A stretch of 64,000 nt of DNA from Bryobacterales bacterium (GTDB lineage: Bacteria; Acidobacteriota; Terriglobia; Bryobacterales; Bryobacteraceae). The stretch is from NCBI GenBank assembly GCA_009697505.1, contig SHUD01000002.1, positions 62,001 through 126,000 of the forward strand, written 5' to 3'. Shown here in pieces: positions 1 through 8,399 of the stretch. The stretch's first letter is position 1. Each line of letters starts with the position of its first letter. The notes below the pieces were generated by a model that had not been told where the DNA came from, ran no database searches, and was given only the letters and a program-made list of their open reading frames with translations. Made by a program: the position numbers and the translations under genes.

Positions 1-1
1 C

Positions 2-91
2 GATCCGTCACTCAACGCGGATGGAGCCGCCGGCTACCGCTTCGATGTGATCCTGCGCGGCGAGGGCGAGACGCCCTTCTTTGTGGATTAG
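2..91 (+). CDS. C-terminal fragment of probable intradiol ring-cleavage dioxygenase
   Basis: The window opens inside a reading frame whose last 29 codons are visible, ending in TAG at 89-91. The tail reads YRFDVILRGEGETPFFVD. This resembles the C-terminal beta-strand of protocatechuate/catechol-type intradiol dioxygenases, which typically end in a stretch like FDI-L-G-ETxFF. These non-heme iron(III) enzymes split aromatic rings between the two hydroxyls. The metal ligands lie upstream of the window, so the assignment rests on tail similarity alone. The next gene starts 27 bases later on the same strand. Confidence 0.4.
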   Translation, partial: DPSLNADGAAGYRFDVILRGEGETPFFVD

Positions 92-118
92 TGGGCCGGG
101 ATGTAGTATAAACAAGAC

Positions 119-880
119 GTGGTGTTTTATCCCGGACACATCGCGTTACTGTGTCTGTCGTTCGCCTTGGCGTTCGCTTCGGCGGCCGCCCAGCCGAAGT
201 CCGAGGTGGTCATCGCCGCCGCCGCGAATCTGACGCAAGCGCTGAAGGAAATCGGACCTGTGTTTGAAGCGGACACGGGAATCCATCCGGTCTTCAGTGC
301 GGCTTCCACGGCGCAGTTGGCGCAGCAAATCGAGTACGGGGCGCCCTTCGACGTGTTTCTCGCCGCCGATGAGGAGCACGTCGCGCAACTGGTACGCAAG
401 GGACTGATCGAGCCGGGCAGTCGCGCGGTCTACGCGCGCGGCGTAATCGCACTGTGGATTCCGCCGGGAGGGAAGCCGGGCGTGAAGCGCATGGAAGACC
501 TGATCGCGCCCGAAATTCGCGTAATCGCGGTCGCCAAACCCGAGTTGGCGCCGTATGGTGCCGCCGCGGTTGCCGCGCTCAAGAGCGCCGGGATCTGGAA
601 TCAGATCCAATCCAAGGTGGTGTACGCGGAAAACATTAATATGGCCCGGCAATACGGAGTTCTGCGTAACGCCGATGCCGTCTTAACCGCATATGCTTTG
701 GTCGCGAACGCCGGGGGCACGGTAATTCGCCTGGATCCGGGTGTGCATCCTCCCATCAACCAATCTTTGGGGATTCTCGCGCGGGCCGGGAATCCCGCCG
801 CTGCGAGGAAGTTTGCGGAGTACCTATTGCACGGAAAAGGCCGCGATGCGCTGGCCCGCTCCGGCTATCTGGTCCGCTAG
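119..880 (+). CDS. modA: Periplasmic molybdate-type ABC transporter substrate-binding protein (ModA-like)
   Basis: A 253-residue protein with a GTG start and a hydrophobic signal peptide of about 24 residues ending in ASAAAQ. The mature part opens with VVIAAAANLTQALKEIG, followed by a STAQLAQQIEYGAPFDVFLAAD segment, the ModA-family pattern in which Ser and Ala-rich loops bind tetrahedral oxyanions. Family length is normal. No modB permease or modC ATPase follows; the next genes are unrelated secreted DinB-like proteins. This is therefore an orphan binding protein, or its transporter is encoded elsewhere. No clear Shine-Dalgarno sequence is seen, and a second GTG follows immediately. Binding of tungstate or another oxyanion is possible. 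Confidence 0.82.
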   Translation: MVFYPGHIALLCLSFALAFASAAAQPKSEVVIAAAANLTQALKEIGPVFEADTGIHPVFSAASTAQLAQQIEYGAPFDVFLAADEEHVAQLVRKGLIEPGSRAVYARGVIALWIPPGGKPGVKRMEDLIAPEIRVIAVAKPELAPYGAAAVAALKSAGIWNQIQSKVVYAENINMARQYGVLRNADAVLTAYALVANAGGTVIRLDPGVHPPINQSLGILARAGNPAAARKFAEYLLHGKGRDALARSGYLVR

Positions 881-915
881 AATAGAAGACAGACCCCAGG
901 AAATCAGGAGCAAAC

Positions 916-1431
916 ATGAGAGTTGTGACGATTACATTCGGTATGTTGATGGCCGGTGCCACGGGACTGTGGAGCCAGCAGAATCCGCTGAGCGCGGAAG
1001 TGAAACGCATGTATGATGGCACCAAGAACAACCTGACCCGGGCGGCGGAAAAGGTTCCCGAGGATGTTTATAGTTTCAAACCCGTGCCTACGGTGCGCAC
1101 GTTCGGCGAAGAAGTTGGCCATGCGGCGGAGTGGAACATGATCAGTTGCGCGTCAGCGAAAGGCGAGCCGGCCACCAATCCGGCGGCGGGCAAGACGGCA
1201 AAGGCGGATTTGATTGCCGCTTTAAAGTCGGCCTTTGATTATTGCGACGCAGTCTACAATACGCTGAACGATGCGTCCGCCACGCAGATGTCGGATTTCC
1301 GCGGCCGCCAGCAGTCCCGGCTGGCAACGCTGTACTTCAATGTTTCCCATAACAATGAGACTTACGGGACGATGGTGCCGTACATGCGCATCAAGGGGAT
1401 CGTCCCGCCGAGCAGCGAGCCGCGCCGGTAG
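916..1431 (+). CDS. Secreted DinB-like family protein, copy 1
   Basis: A 171-residue protein with a short hydrophobic leader (residues 1-20, ending near LWSQQ) and a helical DinB/DUF664-like core. Family-type features are a helix around AAEKVPEDVYSFKP, a His in VGHAAEWNM and a His in NVSHNNETYG. In DinB-type four-helix bundles, such histidines bind a metal. The biochemical role of the secreted branch is unknown. An AGGAG ribosome site lies seven bases before the ATG. The next gene is a paralogue sharing QNPL near the mature N-terminus, the YGxxxPYMR/YGTLAAYLR segment and the KxxVPP tail, so the two look like a tandem duplication. Confidence 0.72.
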   Translation: MRVVTITFGMLMAGATGLWSQQNPLSAEVKRMYDGTKNNLTRAAEKVPEDVYSFKPVPTVRTFGEEVGHAAEWNMISCASAKGEPATNPAAGKTAKADLIAALKSAFDYCDAVYNTLNDASATQMSDFRGRQQSRLATLYFNVSHNNETYGTMVPYMRIKGIVPPSSEPRR

Positions 1432-1449
1432 GGGAGGGAGCTTACATTT

Positions 1450-1953
1450 ATGAAAACCACACTCTTACTCGTATTGTCACTGGCGGGCGCTTCCGCCGCG
1501 TACGCGCAGAATCCGCTGACCACCGAGCTGCGGCAAGGATACAACGAGATTAAGGACGCGATCACAAAAGCCGCCGCTGAGATGCCGGAAGCCGATTACG
1601 CATTCGCGCCGGGTCCCGGAAGCCGGCCCTATGGCGCTACCGTTCTGCATGCCGCCGTCGTGCAGGCCGCTGTTTGCGGGATGGCCAGCGGGAAAACGGC
1701 TCCCAAGTTCGATCAGACCAAGACTTCCAAAACCGATGTGGTTGCCGCGGTGAAAGCGGCGTTCGATTTTTGTGACCCGATTTACTTGAGCGCGACGGAC
1801 GTGGAAGGCACCAAGATGGTGAAGATGTTCGGGCGCGACCGCACCATGTTTGGGACGCTGGATATGGGAGTCATTCACAGCAACGAGACCTACGGAACCC
1901 TCGCGGCTTATTTGCGAGCCAAGTCCAAGGTGCCCCCGACAAGTCAGAAATGA
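1450..1953 (+). CDS. Secreted DinB-like family protein, copy 2
   Basis: A 167-residue paralogue of the preceding gene, with a signal peptide of about 20 residues (ending ASAAYAQ). The core shows EMPEADYAFAPGPGSRPYG, LHAAVVQAAVCGM and IHSNETYGTLAAYLR, so the metal-type His positions of the first copy (HAAxxN and SHNNETYG) are partly kept. It is preceded by a strong GGGAGGGAG site nine bases before the ATG and lies 18 bases downstream of copy 1, so co-transcription is likely. It converges on guaA with only 17 bases between the stop codons, and no terminator hairpin is visible there. Function unknown. Confidence 0.72.
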   Translation: MKTTLLLVLSLAGASAAYAQNPLTTELRQGYNEIKDAITKAAAEMPEADYAFAPGPGSRPYGATVLHAAVVQAAVCGMASGKTAPKFDQTKTSKTDVVAAVKAAFDFCDPIYLSATDVEGTKMVKMFGRDRTMFGTLDMGVIHSNETYGTLAAYLRAKSKVPPTSQK

Positions 1954-1970
1954 CCAGCCAGAGATAGCCG

Positions 1971-3746
1971 TTACTCCCACTCGATGGTGGCCGGCGGTTT
2001 GTTCGTCAGATCGCAAAACACGCCGGCTACGCCTTCCACCTGCATCAGTTCACGCGTCATTTGATCGAGCGCACCCTGTGGAATGCGCACGGCCCGCGCG
2101 GTCATTCCGTCCACGGAGTCGATGGGGCGTAAGACGACGCAGTCCGGGCGATCAGGAGTTCCCAACGGGATCAGTACTACGGGGAACTGCCAGATGGTGG
2201 CGTCGAAGCCGGATTCACCGGAGATGCGCCGCACGATCGCGTCCACGCGGCGCAGGCGGTCGAGCCGTGCGGCGGTAAGATGCGCGGGATGGACTTCCAG
2301 TTCACCAACCGGGCGGCAGGTCTTGACGACACTGACCGTGCGGTTGACGTCGCGGCGGCGATTGGTGAGCTCGGCGATCTCATCTTCTGACGCAGGAACA
2401 TCTGCGATGGCCAACACGGGACGGTAAGTCCGCGAGTCGCCTTGCACGCCGACGGAACTGACCGGGATAATCCAGCCTTCCTCTACCCTTTGCGGCTTGG
2501 CGTGAGAGTCGGTGCACAGGCAGCGGATGGCGAGACCCGGGCCAGGGAAGGGATGGCGGTCGAGCAATTCAGGCGCGAGGCCCAGCTCGCGGCCAATCGC
2601 GCGCACTTCGTCTTTGTAAAAGGACGAAAGCGGCTCGATGATGCGGCCTTCGTCGATCAGCTTCTGAATGCCCGCGACACGGTTATGGTGGGTCTTGATG
2701 AGATCGGCTTTGCCTTTGCCAGCCTGAGCGCCGCCGGATTCGATGGTGTCCGGGTAAATGGTGCCTTGGCCCAGAATCCACTGGCCGTCGAGGTAATGTT
2801 CGCTTTCCAGAATCCTCTGCTGGACTTCGACGAATTTCTCGCCGATGATGTGGCGTTTTTCCTCGGGGCCGGTGACGCCTTGGAGGGCGGCGAGGAAACG
2901 CTCGCGGGCGTCTTCCACGAAGAAGGCGCGCGCACCCAGCGCCGCAAAGTGTTGGCGCACGAATTCGGTCTCACCTTCACGCATCATGCCGGTGTCGACG
3001 TAGGTGCCGTGGACGCGCTCCGGGCCGAGGGCGCGCAGGCACAGCGTATAGGCGACAGTCGAATCCACGCCGCCGCTGACGAAGAAGAAGATGTTGCGCT
3101 CACCGGCGGCTTCGCGGATGTGTTGCTCGACGGCGAGGACTTGGCCGGCGGGGTCCCAATCTTTGGTGCAGCCGCAGACGCCGAATACGAAGTTGGAAAG
3201 AATCGCCTGGCCGGAGGGAGTGTGCGCGACCTCGGGATGGAACTGCACGCCGTAGAGTCTTCGCGAAGGCGAGCCCATGGCGGCGACCGGACACGTGGAA
3301 GTCACAGCCATCACGTCGAAACCCGGAGGCGGCGTGACCACCAGATCGCGATGGCTCATCCATACTTGGTGGGTGGCTTGTTGGTTGCGCTCGATGCCCG
3401 CGAAGATGTGAGCAGGGCGCGTGATTTCGACGCGGGCGAAACCGTATTCGCCTTGGTCTCCCTTTTGGACCGAGCCATCCAGCAAATGCGCGATGAGCTG
3501 GTGCCCGTAACAGATGCCAAAAACCGGGATGCCCATGCCGAGCAGCGCGCGGTCGATCGTCGGGCTGCCGGCGTCGTAAACACTGGAAGGACCGCCCGAA
3601 ATGATAATGCCTTTTCTGCCGGCGAGCGCGGAGGCGGGGGTTTCACTCGCCGCGACTTCCGCGTAAACGCCAAGCTCGCGGACTTTGCGTGCGATGAGAT
3701 GACAGTATTGTCCTCCGGCGTCGAGGACGGTGATTTGCGGGGTCAA
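1971..3746 (-). CDS. guaA: GMP synthase (glutamine-hydrolysing)
   Basis: Converts XMP to GMP using ATP and glutamine, the last step of guanine nucleotide synthesis. The protein has 591 residues. The N-terminal class I glutamine amidotransferase carries Cys79 in GICYGHQ and His170/Glu172 in VQFHPE. An ATP-pyrophosphatase P-loop, SGGVDST, lies near residues 224-230. The C-terminal dimerisation domain ends TIEWE, as usual for GuaA. It is longer than the common ~525 residues. The frame begins at a TTG, because an in-frame TAG lies two codons upstream. The conserved VLDAGGQYCHLIARKVREL motif starts only seven codons in, so the TTG start is forced. No strong ribosome site is seen. Confidence 0.95.
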   Translation of the reverse strand: MTPQITVLDAGGQYCHLIARKVRELGVYAEVAASETPASALAGRKGIIISGGPSSVYDAGSPTIDRALLGMGIPVFGICYGHQLIAHLLDGSVQKGDQGEYGFARVEITRPAHIFAGIERNQQATHQVWMSHRDLVVTPPPGFDVMAVTSTCPVAAMGSPSRRLYGVQFHPEVAHTPSGQAILSNFVFGVCGCTKDWDPAGQVLAVEQHIREAAGERNIFFFVSGGVDSTVAYTLCLRALGPERVHGTYVDTGMMREGETEFVRQHFAALGARAFFVEDARERFLAALQGVTGPEEKRHIIGEKFVEVQQRILESEHYLDGQWILGQGTIYPDTIESGGAQAGKGKADLIKTHHNRVAGIQKLIDEGRIIEPLSSFYKDEVRAIGRELGLAPELLDRHPFPGPGLAIRCLCTDSHAKPQRVEEGWIIPVSSVGVQGDSRTYRPVLAIADVPASEDEIAELTNRRRDVNRTVSVVKTCRPVGELEVHPAHLTAARLDRLRRVDAIVRRISGESGFDATIWQFPVVLIPLGTPDRPDCVVLRPIDSVDGMTARAVRIPQGALDQMTRELMQVEGVAGVFCDLTNKPPATIEWE

Positions 3747-3790
3747 ATTCTATGGTAACGCGCGGCGTATTTATAATGGCCGCGCATCCA

Positions 3791-5413
3791 TTACCGCGGC
3801 AACCGCTCTTGCTGATTGACGCGCTGCACCAGGAGCTTCTTGGCGTTTTCCAGCAGCGTGACGGCTTTGGGCATGGCATCGACGGCGCGCGCGATTTCCG
3901 GATCCTGCTGAATGTTCACGCGCACGGACTGTTCCCAGCTAAACGCGGTGATGTACATCTCGCGCTTGAGCTGCTCTTTGACCCACTGGTGATTCGCCGT
4001 GAAGTCCGCTTCGGTGAACTCGACGGTGTTCTTTAGCAGGTAATCGTGGAGCTGGTTGACGATATTCTCGTCCGGTTCCCATCCCTTGGGCATGCGGGCG
4101 TCGGTCTTGGGCCCGAAGTAGGCAGCGGAGAAGTTAAAGAAGCCCGACTTGCGCAGCAGTTCGATCTGGAACTTATTCAGCTTGGCCGCTTCGTATTTCT
4201 CGTCCGGCGTGATCCCGCCGCCGCCGTAAACCGTGCGGCCGGCATCGGTCATCTTGACGTCGGAGAGGTCTTTCTGTTCATTCTTGTTGCGGTAATAATA
4301 ATCCAGGAACGAAATGTGCGAGTAGTCGCGCTGAATCAGACGGCCGCTGGGCGTATAGTAGTGCGCGGTGGTGAGCGCCAGTCCGGTGTTCTCGCTGAGG
4401 GGGAACACGGTCTGTACCAGTCCCTTGCCGAAGGTCGGCTCGCCCAGCACCCAGGCGCGGTCATGATCCTGCAAGGCGCCGCTCACGATCTCGGCGGCGG
4501 AAGCCGAGGAGCGGTTGACGACAACGACCACCGGATACCCGGTCTTGCCGCCATTGTCGGATTTTGAGTAATAGTTTTTGTTGGGCTGGGCGCGGCCGCG
4601 ATGGCTGACGACCAGGTCATTCTTCTTGAGGAAATGTCCGGCCACTTCGACGCCTTCGTTCAGCAGGCCGCCGGGGTTGCCGCGCAGATCGAGCACCAGG
4701 CCTTTGATGTTGTTCTCGCCCAGCTTGCGGAACTGCTCTTCGAATTCCTTGCTGGTGTTCTCACCAAACTGGGTCACGTTCATGTAAGCGATACCGGGCT
4801 TGAGCCAGATGGCTTCCGGAACACTGGGGCGCGCGATGGCGTCGCGCACGATGTCATACACAACCGGCGTGGTGAGTCCCTCGCGGCTCACTCGGACCTG
4901 GACCTTGGTGCCGCGCGGCCCCTTCAGAAGTTCGGCGATCTCGGTGGTGTTGAGCCCGTCGGTTTTCTTGTCGTTGATCTGCGCGATCACGTCGCCGGGC
5001 CGCAGACCGGCGCGGTAGGCCGGTGAATTTTCGAACGGCCACATGATCATGGTCTTGCCATTGCGCGGGCCCACCTGCATACCCACGCCGTAATACTGGC
5101 CGCGCTGGTCTTCGCGGAGAGCGGCATACGCTTTGGGATCAAAGAAGTTGGAGTGCGGATCGAGCGTCCGCAGCATGCCCGGCACCGCTCCGTTGTAAAT
5201 GGCTTTGTCGGCGTCGACTTTATCGGCGAAGTTTTGCTCGACAACATCGAAGACGGAAGTGAACGCCTTCATGCTCTGACTGATGGAATCGTCGTTGGGA
5301 GGGGCAGCCGAGACCCGGCCGCCCGTCCACATACCGGCGGCGGCGGCGCAGGCCGCGATGACCACGACAATTCCGACAGACGAACGGATAAACGAGCGGT
5401 TCTGAGAAAGCAT
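3791..5413 (-). CDS. S41 family carboxyl-terminal processing peptidase (CtpA/Prc type)
   Basis: A 540-residue membrane-anchored or exported protease. An N-terminal transmembrane segment covers about residues 10-28. A PDZ domain follows around 100-180 (GVGMQVG, YRAGLRPGDVIAQIN), then the S41 catalytic core. The serine lies in the NRSSASAAEI motif at about 300-308 and the general-base lysine is Lys330 in GEPTFGKG. LDLRGNPGG at about 241-249 is the typical oxyanion/strand motif. A GGAGG site sits five bases before the ATG. These proteases trim C-termini of periplasmic or envelope proteins; the substrate cannot be told. A shorter C-terminal extension follows the catalytic domain. Confidence 0.92.
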   Translation of the reverse strand: MLSQNRSFIRSSVGIVVVIAACAAAAGMWTGGRVSAAPPNDDSISQSMKAFTSVFDVVEQNFADKVDADKAIYNGAVPGMLRTLDPHSNFFDPKAYAALREDQRGQYYGVGMQVGPRNGKTMIMWPFENSPAYRAGLRPGDVIAQINDKKTDGLNTTEIAELLKGPRGTKVQVRVSREGLTTPVVYDIVRDAIARPSVPEAIWLKPGIAYMNVTQFGENTSKEFEEQFRKLGENNIKGLVLDLRGNPGGLLNEGVEVAGHFLKKNDLVVSHRGRAQPNKNYYSKSDNGGKTGYPVVVVVNRSSASAAEIVSGALQDHDRAWVLGEPTFGKGLVQTVFPLSENTGLALTTAHYYTPSGRLIQRDYSHISFLDYYYRNKNEQKDLSDVKMTDAGRTVYGGGGITPDEKYEAAKLNKFQIELLRKSGFFNFSAAYFGPKTDARMPKGWEPDENIVNQLHDYLLKNTVEFTEADFTANHQWVKEQLKREMYITAFSWEQSVRVNIQQDPEIARAVDAMPKAVTLLENAKKLLVQRVNQQERLPR

Positions 5414-5509
5414 CCAGCCCTCCAGTCTAACTATACTCCGGTTTTAGGGGGTGTGGGGAAGGAACCGAAGCTTGCGCATCGGATGCAGCCCGCAATGTCC
5501 CGCATTTTT

Positions 5510-6022
5510 TTAGCCCAGGCGGACGCGGCGGCCGCTCACCACGGCGGCTTCCATGCGCGCCGGCTTGCGGACGACCGCTTCCAGCCGGCGGGCCTGATCG
5601 CTGACGCAGACCAGGAACATGGGCTGGCGGGCGTTCTTGAGCAGATCGATGATCCGGTCGTTCTGGTCTTCCAGATAAATCGACTTGCCGTCGGTGACCA
5701 GGTGGAGATCCGACACCGCTTGCGTGACATCGGCCAGGCGCTTGCCCATTTCGCGTTGCAAGAAGCGCAGTACGCGGCGGATTTTCTGCAACGAAAATCC
5801 TTTGCGGCGAAGTTCGGCGATCACGGTGATCTCGATCACCTCGGCGGGGAAGTACACGCGGCGGTGTCCTTCGTGACGGGGGGAAACCACTTTGCGTTCG
5901 TCCCACCACTGCAACTGCCGCAGGCTGACTTCCGCGATAGTGGAAACTTCGATGGAGGAAAACGTGCGATCGGGGTTCGCTGGCTCGGGGCGGCTCTTAC
6001 GGCCTTTCATCATTTGCGGCAT
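5510..6022 (-). CDS. MerR-family transcriptional regulator
   Basis: A 170-residue protein. The N-terminal winged helix-turn-helix (about residues 22-75) has the MerR signature SLRQLQWWDERKVVSP followed by HRRVYF. A dimerisation helix follows (KIRRVLRFLQREMGKRL), then a C-terminal region (about 100-150) that could hold a small effector or contact domain. No metal-binding cysteine cluster of the classical mercury/copper branch is seen; the only Cys is in FLVCVSD. It lies upstream of the S41 peptidase on the same strand, about 100 bases away. Effector and targets are unknown. Confidence 0.82.
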   Translation of the reverse strand: MPQMMKGRKSRPEPANPDRTFSSIEVSTIAEVSLRQLQWWDERKVVSPRHEGHRRVYFPAEVIEITVIAELRRKGFSLQKIRRVLRFLQREMGKRLADVTQAVSDLHLVTDGKSIYLEDQNDRIIDLLKNARQPMFLVCVSDQARRLEAVVRKPARMEAAVVSGRRVRLG

Positions 6023-6069
6023 GGGGCGACTTTCCGATTGTACTCAACTTCGGCGGCATGTCAACAGGG

Positions 6070-7191
6070 TCATTGCGGGGCACTGGCCGGCGTGCTGGCG
6101 GCGAGTACTACGTTTGGGCTGCGCGTTGCATGCTCCATCACCAATGCGATCAGCAAAAGTACTAGTAGCAGCGGTGCCGGCGCCAAAAGAGGAACGCTCG
6201 GAGAAACCAGGAAGGGCAAGGGAGACAGTAACAACCCGGCGAACAGCCGCACGGCAGTGGTGGTTGCCGTTCGCATGACAACGACGAGCATGGGCAACAG
6301 GGGAAGCAAATCGAAAAGATACGCGTGATGGCTGGTCAGTAACCCACCCACCAGAGCCGCGCTCAGCGCGACGCTGAAGCTGACACGCAGGGAAAGCCAG
6401 GCGACCATCGCGGCAATCACCACGCCACCCGCGAGCTCCCATATGCTGGCGTGGGGAAGTCCGGCAAAGAGCGCGACGAAGCTGGACATTGTGTAGGGCT
6501 GCTTGGCGGCCACGTCGTTCGCTGCGAAATCGATGAATTGCGGGAGCCAGTGGTCGATGCTCACCGCGGTCGAGATCCCCAGCAGCGCCAGCACTCCGGC
6601 GGCGGCCCAGGCCGCGACGCGCCACTTGCGTTGGGCGATCAGAACCACGGGCACCAGGAAAAAGAGATTAAACCTGAGCGCGCACAGCGCCAGGCAGAGT
6701 CCGGCCAGCCACGGCCGCGACTCATGAAAGCGCCAGACTCCGGCGAGGAACAGCAGTAGGAAGACGACATCTTTTCCATTCAAGATGCTGGTCATCAGCG
6801 GAATCGACCAACACGCGGCCACCAGCAGCGCATCCCGGCCGGGTTCCGGCCATAGCCACCAGAAACCGAGAAGCGCGGCCAATAAAAGCGCCTGCCACAC
6901 ACGGTATGCCGCGCCATAGGAAAGAGCCGTCAGCGGGCGCGACACAAATGCAAACACGGGCCAACGCAGGTACCGTAGCTGCGCGGGGAGTACCCAGCCG
7001 GTGACGGTCAATTCATCTTCCGCGTACTTCCGCGAATAAAACTGGTCCGGCGTGCCGACCAGACGCGCGCCGGTATACACGTTCATGAAGTCATTCATCC
7101 CGCGCGCCGCGTCGGAAAAATTCGACTGAAAGCGGAACCCGAGAAACGTGAGCCCGGCCAGGGCGATCAAGATGGCTGTGGTGCGGCTCAA
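6070..7191 (-). CDS. Polytopic membrane glycosyltransferase, GT87/DUF2029-like
   Basis: A 373-residue, strongly hydrophobic protein with about nine or ten predicted membrane segments and an early extracytoplasmic loop containing DFMNVYTGARLVGTPDQFYS. That loop matches the family of polyprenyl-phosphate-sugar-dependent mannosyl/arabinosyl transferases (GT87), where an acidic loop residue near the first membrane helix is catalytic. The start is read as TTG because no ATG lies near the conserved N-terminal helix, so the exact start is uncertain. It begins only five bases after the ThiS-like gene on the same strand. Acceptor and sugar are unknown. Confidence 0.62.
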   Translation of the reverse strand: MSRTTAILIALAGLTFLGFRFQSNFSDAARGMNDFMNVYTGARLVGTPDQFYSRKYAEDELTVTGWVLPAQLRYLRWPVFAFVSRPLTALSYGAAYRVWQALLLAALLGFWWLWPEPGRDALLVAACWSIPLMTSILNGKDVVFLLLFLAGVWRFHESRPWLAGLCLALCALRFNLFFLVPVVLIAQRKWRVAAWAAAGVLALLGISTAVSIDHWLPQFIDFAANDVAAKQPYTMSSFVALFAGLPHASIWELAGGVVIAAMVAWLSLRVSFSVALSAALVGGLLTSHHAYLFDLLPLLPMLVVVMRTATTTAVRLFAGLLLSPLPFLVSPSVPLLAPAPLLLVLLLIALVMEHATRSPNVVLAASTPASAPQ

Positions 7192-7196
7192 GGCGG

Positions 7197-7427
7197 TTAG
7201 CGCGCTCCGCCGCCGACGAACCAGACCACTTCGACCCGCGCGCCGTCATTCACTTCGGACGTGGCCCACGCGGGCTGGCGCACGATCTCGCGATTGAGTT
7301 CCACGGCCACGCGGGAGCCATCCATGTTGAGCCAGGAGAGGAGCGTGGCGACGGTCATGCCCGCGGGAACGCTGCGGGGCTCGCCGTTTAAAACAACTTG
7401 AATTGTATTTGTTTCAGAGGCTTGCAT
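7197..7427 (-). CDS. thiS: ThiS/MoaD-type sulfur carrier protein with a two-residue extension after GGG
   Basis: A ubiquitin-fold sulfur carrier of 76 residues, starting at the ATG at 7427. A frame extending upstream to 7514 exists but its first 29 codons do not look like the family. Landmarks are IQVVLNGEPRSVP, TVATLLSWL, RVAVELNREIVRQ and the C-terminal VEVVWFVGGG, all ThiS-like. ThiS delivers sulfur for the thiazole ring of thiamine after its terminal Gly-Gly is adenylated by ThiF. Oddly, the frame continues past GGG with Ala-Arg before the stop, so the glycine tail is not terminal. No thiazole-synthesis genes adjoin, and no TPP riboswitch is recognisable upstream. Confidence 0.78.
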   Translation of the reverse strand: MQASETNTIQVVLNGEPRSVPAGMTVATLLSWLNMDGSRVAVELNREIVRQPAWATSEVNDGARVEVVWFVGGGAR

Positions 7428-7465
7428 CCGGCGCGTTTGACACTCCCTTTCGATCCTCATTATAT

Positions 7466-7491
7466 TTGAATGTTCAAGGGAAAAACTTGAA
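7466..7491. promoter_or_regulatory. Three TTGAA half-sites between divergent thiS-like gene and nuoA
   Basis: The divergent gap holds TTGAA-TG-TTCAA (7466-7477), and the second half-site also pairs with CTTGAA at 7486-7491 across a seven-base spacer. Three alternating half-sites in an AT-richer patch inside a GC-rich chromosome suggest a protein-binding operator shared by the complex I operon and the leftward thiS-like gene. The binding factor is unknown and no clear -10/-35 pair was identified. Confidence 0.35.
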
Positions 7492-7537
7492 CTCAGTGCG
7501 AGGGCCGCTTCCACCCTCCGTGTAAATCAACGAAAAC

Positions 7538-7942
7538 ATGCCGACAACTTTACCCGAGATCTACTTCCCCATCGTAGTGCAGGTGATTATCGCCATCGCC
7601 GTGGCGGCTGGCCTGATCGGTGCGTCGACACTACTGGGCAAACGCGGCAAGAGCCCGCTTAAGGACACGCCTTATGAATCCGGCATGGCGCCGGTGGGCT
7701 CCGCGCGCGAACGGTTCAGCGTGAAGTTTTATCTGGTAGGGATGATTTTCATCCTGTTCGATATCGAAGCCGTGTTCCTGTATCCGTGGGCCGTGGTGTT
7801 CCGCGAACTGAAGATGTTCGCGCTGGCGGAGATGTTCGTCTTCGTGGCCCTGGTGCTGGTGGGTTACTTCTATGTATGGAAGAAGGGCGCCCTGGATTGG
7901 TCGGTAACGAGCCCGGCCGCCCGGAAGGGCAGGTCCAAGTGA
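7538..7942 (+). CDS. nuoA: NADH-quinone oxidoreductase subunit A
   Basis: First gene of the complex I operon. The protein has 134 residues and three membrane helices: about 10-30, 66-88 and 96-117. The loop between helices 1 and 2 carries the family motif KDTPYESGMAPVGSARERFSVKFY, in which the conserved Tyr-Glu-Ser-Gly is unmistakable. NuoA sits at the junction between the membrane arm and the quinone site. No clear Shine-Dalgarno precedes the ATG. Its stop overlaps the GTG start of nuoC, so nuoB, which usually comes next, is absent. Confidence 0.95.
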   Translation: MPTTLPEIYFPIVVQVIIAIAVAAGLIGASTLLGKRGKSPLKDTPYESGMAPVGSARERFSVKFYLVGMIFILFDIEAVFLYPWAVVFRELKMFALAEMFVFVALVLVGYFYVWKKGALDWSVTSPAARKGRSK

Positions 7943-8394
7943 ATCGCGCCTTCCATCACCCGGCAATTCTTGAAACACGTCAGGCCCTGGGCGAGATGAC
8001 GCTCATTGCCGATCCGGCGCGCATCGCGGATTTGTGCCGCCATCTGAAGGACAGCGAAAACTTTGTCCGCCTCAGTTCGCTCACGGCGGTCGACTGGCAT
8101 CCGGCCGAACCGCGCTTTGAAGTGGTGTATCACCTGCACTCGGTGGATCCCATTGGCAGGCTCCGCGTGAAGTGCGCGGTGGGCGGCGGCAGCCCTGAAA
8201 TCGATTCGGTGACCGGCGTGTGGCGCTGTTCCAATTGGTATGAGCGCGAGGTCTTCGACTTGTTCGGTATCCGCTTCCGCAATCATCCCAACCTGGTGCG
8301 CATCCTGATGCCCATCGACTGGGAAGGCCACCCGCTGCGCAAGGATTACCCGGTGCACGGCTACAAATACGACTACGGCCAGAGGAAAGATTAG
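7939..8394 (+). CDS. nuoC: NADH-quinone oxidoreductase subunit C
   Basis: A 151-residue peripheral-arm subunit (30-kDa homologue). The GTG at 7939 was chosen as start because it overlaps the nuoA stop (GTGA) and follows a GGAAGGGCAGG ribosome site. The open frame extends further upstream inside nuoA but is not NuoC-like there. Family motifs are NFVRLSSLTAVDW, FEVVYHLHS, WYEREVFDLFGIRF and HPLRKDYP near the C-terminus. Six bases separate it from nuoD, so it is not fused to NuoD as in some bacteria. Confidence 0.94.
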   Translation: MNRAFHHPAILETRQALGEMTLIADPARIADLCRHLKDSENFVRLSSLTAVDWHPAEPRFEVVYHLHSVDPIGRLRVKCAVGGGSPEIDSVTGVWRCSNWYEREVFDLFGIRFRNHPNLVRILMPIDWEGHPLRKDYPVHGYKYDYGQRKD

Positions 8395-8399
8395 CGGGC

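Noticed and set aside
2442-3758. A 438-codon plus-strand frame opposite guaA
   Set aside because: Antisense shadow of guaA, with Ala/Asp/Val-rich composition and no motif.
7428-7537. TPP riboswitch upstream of the thiS-like gene
   Set aside because: The conserved CUGAGA and ACC-CU-GAACC-UGAU thi-box elements are not visible, and the gap is too short for the full aptamer together with a promoter.
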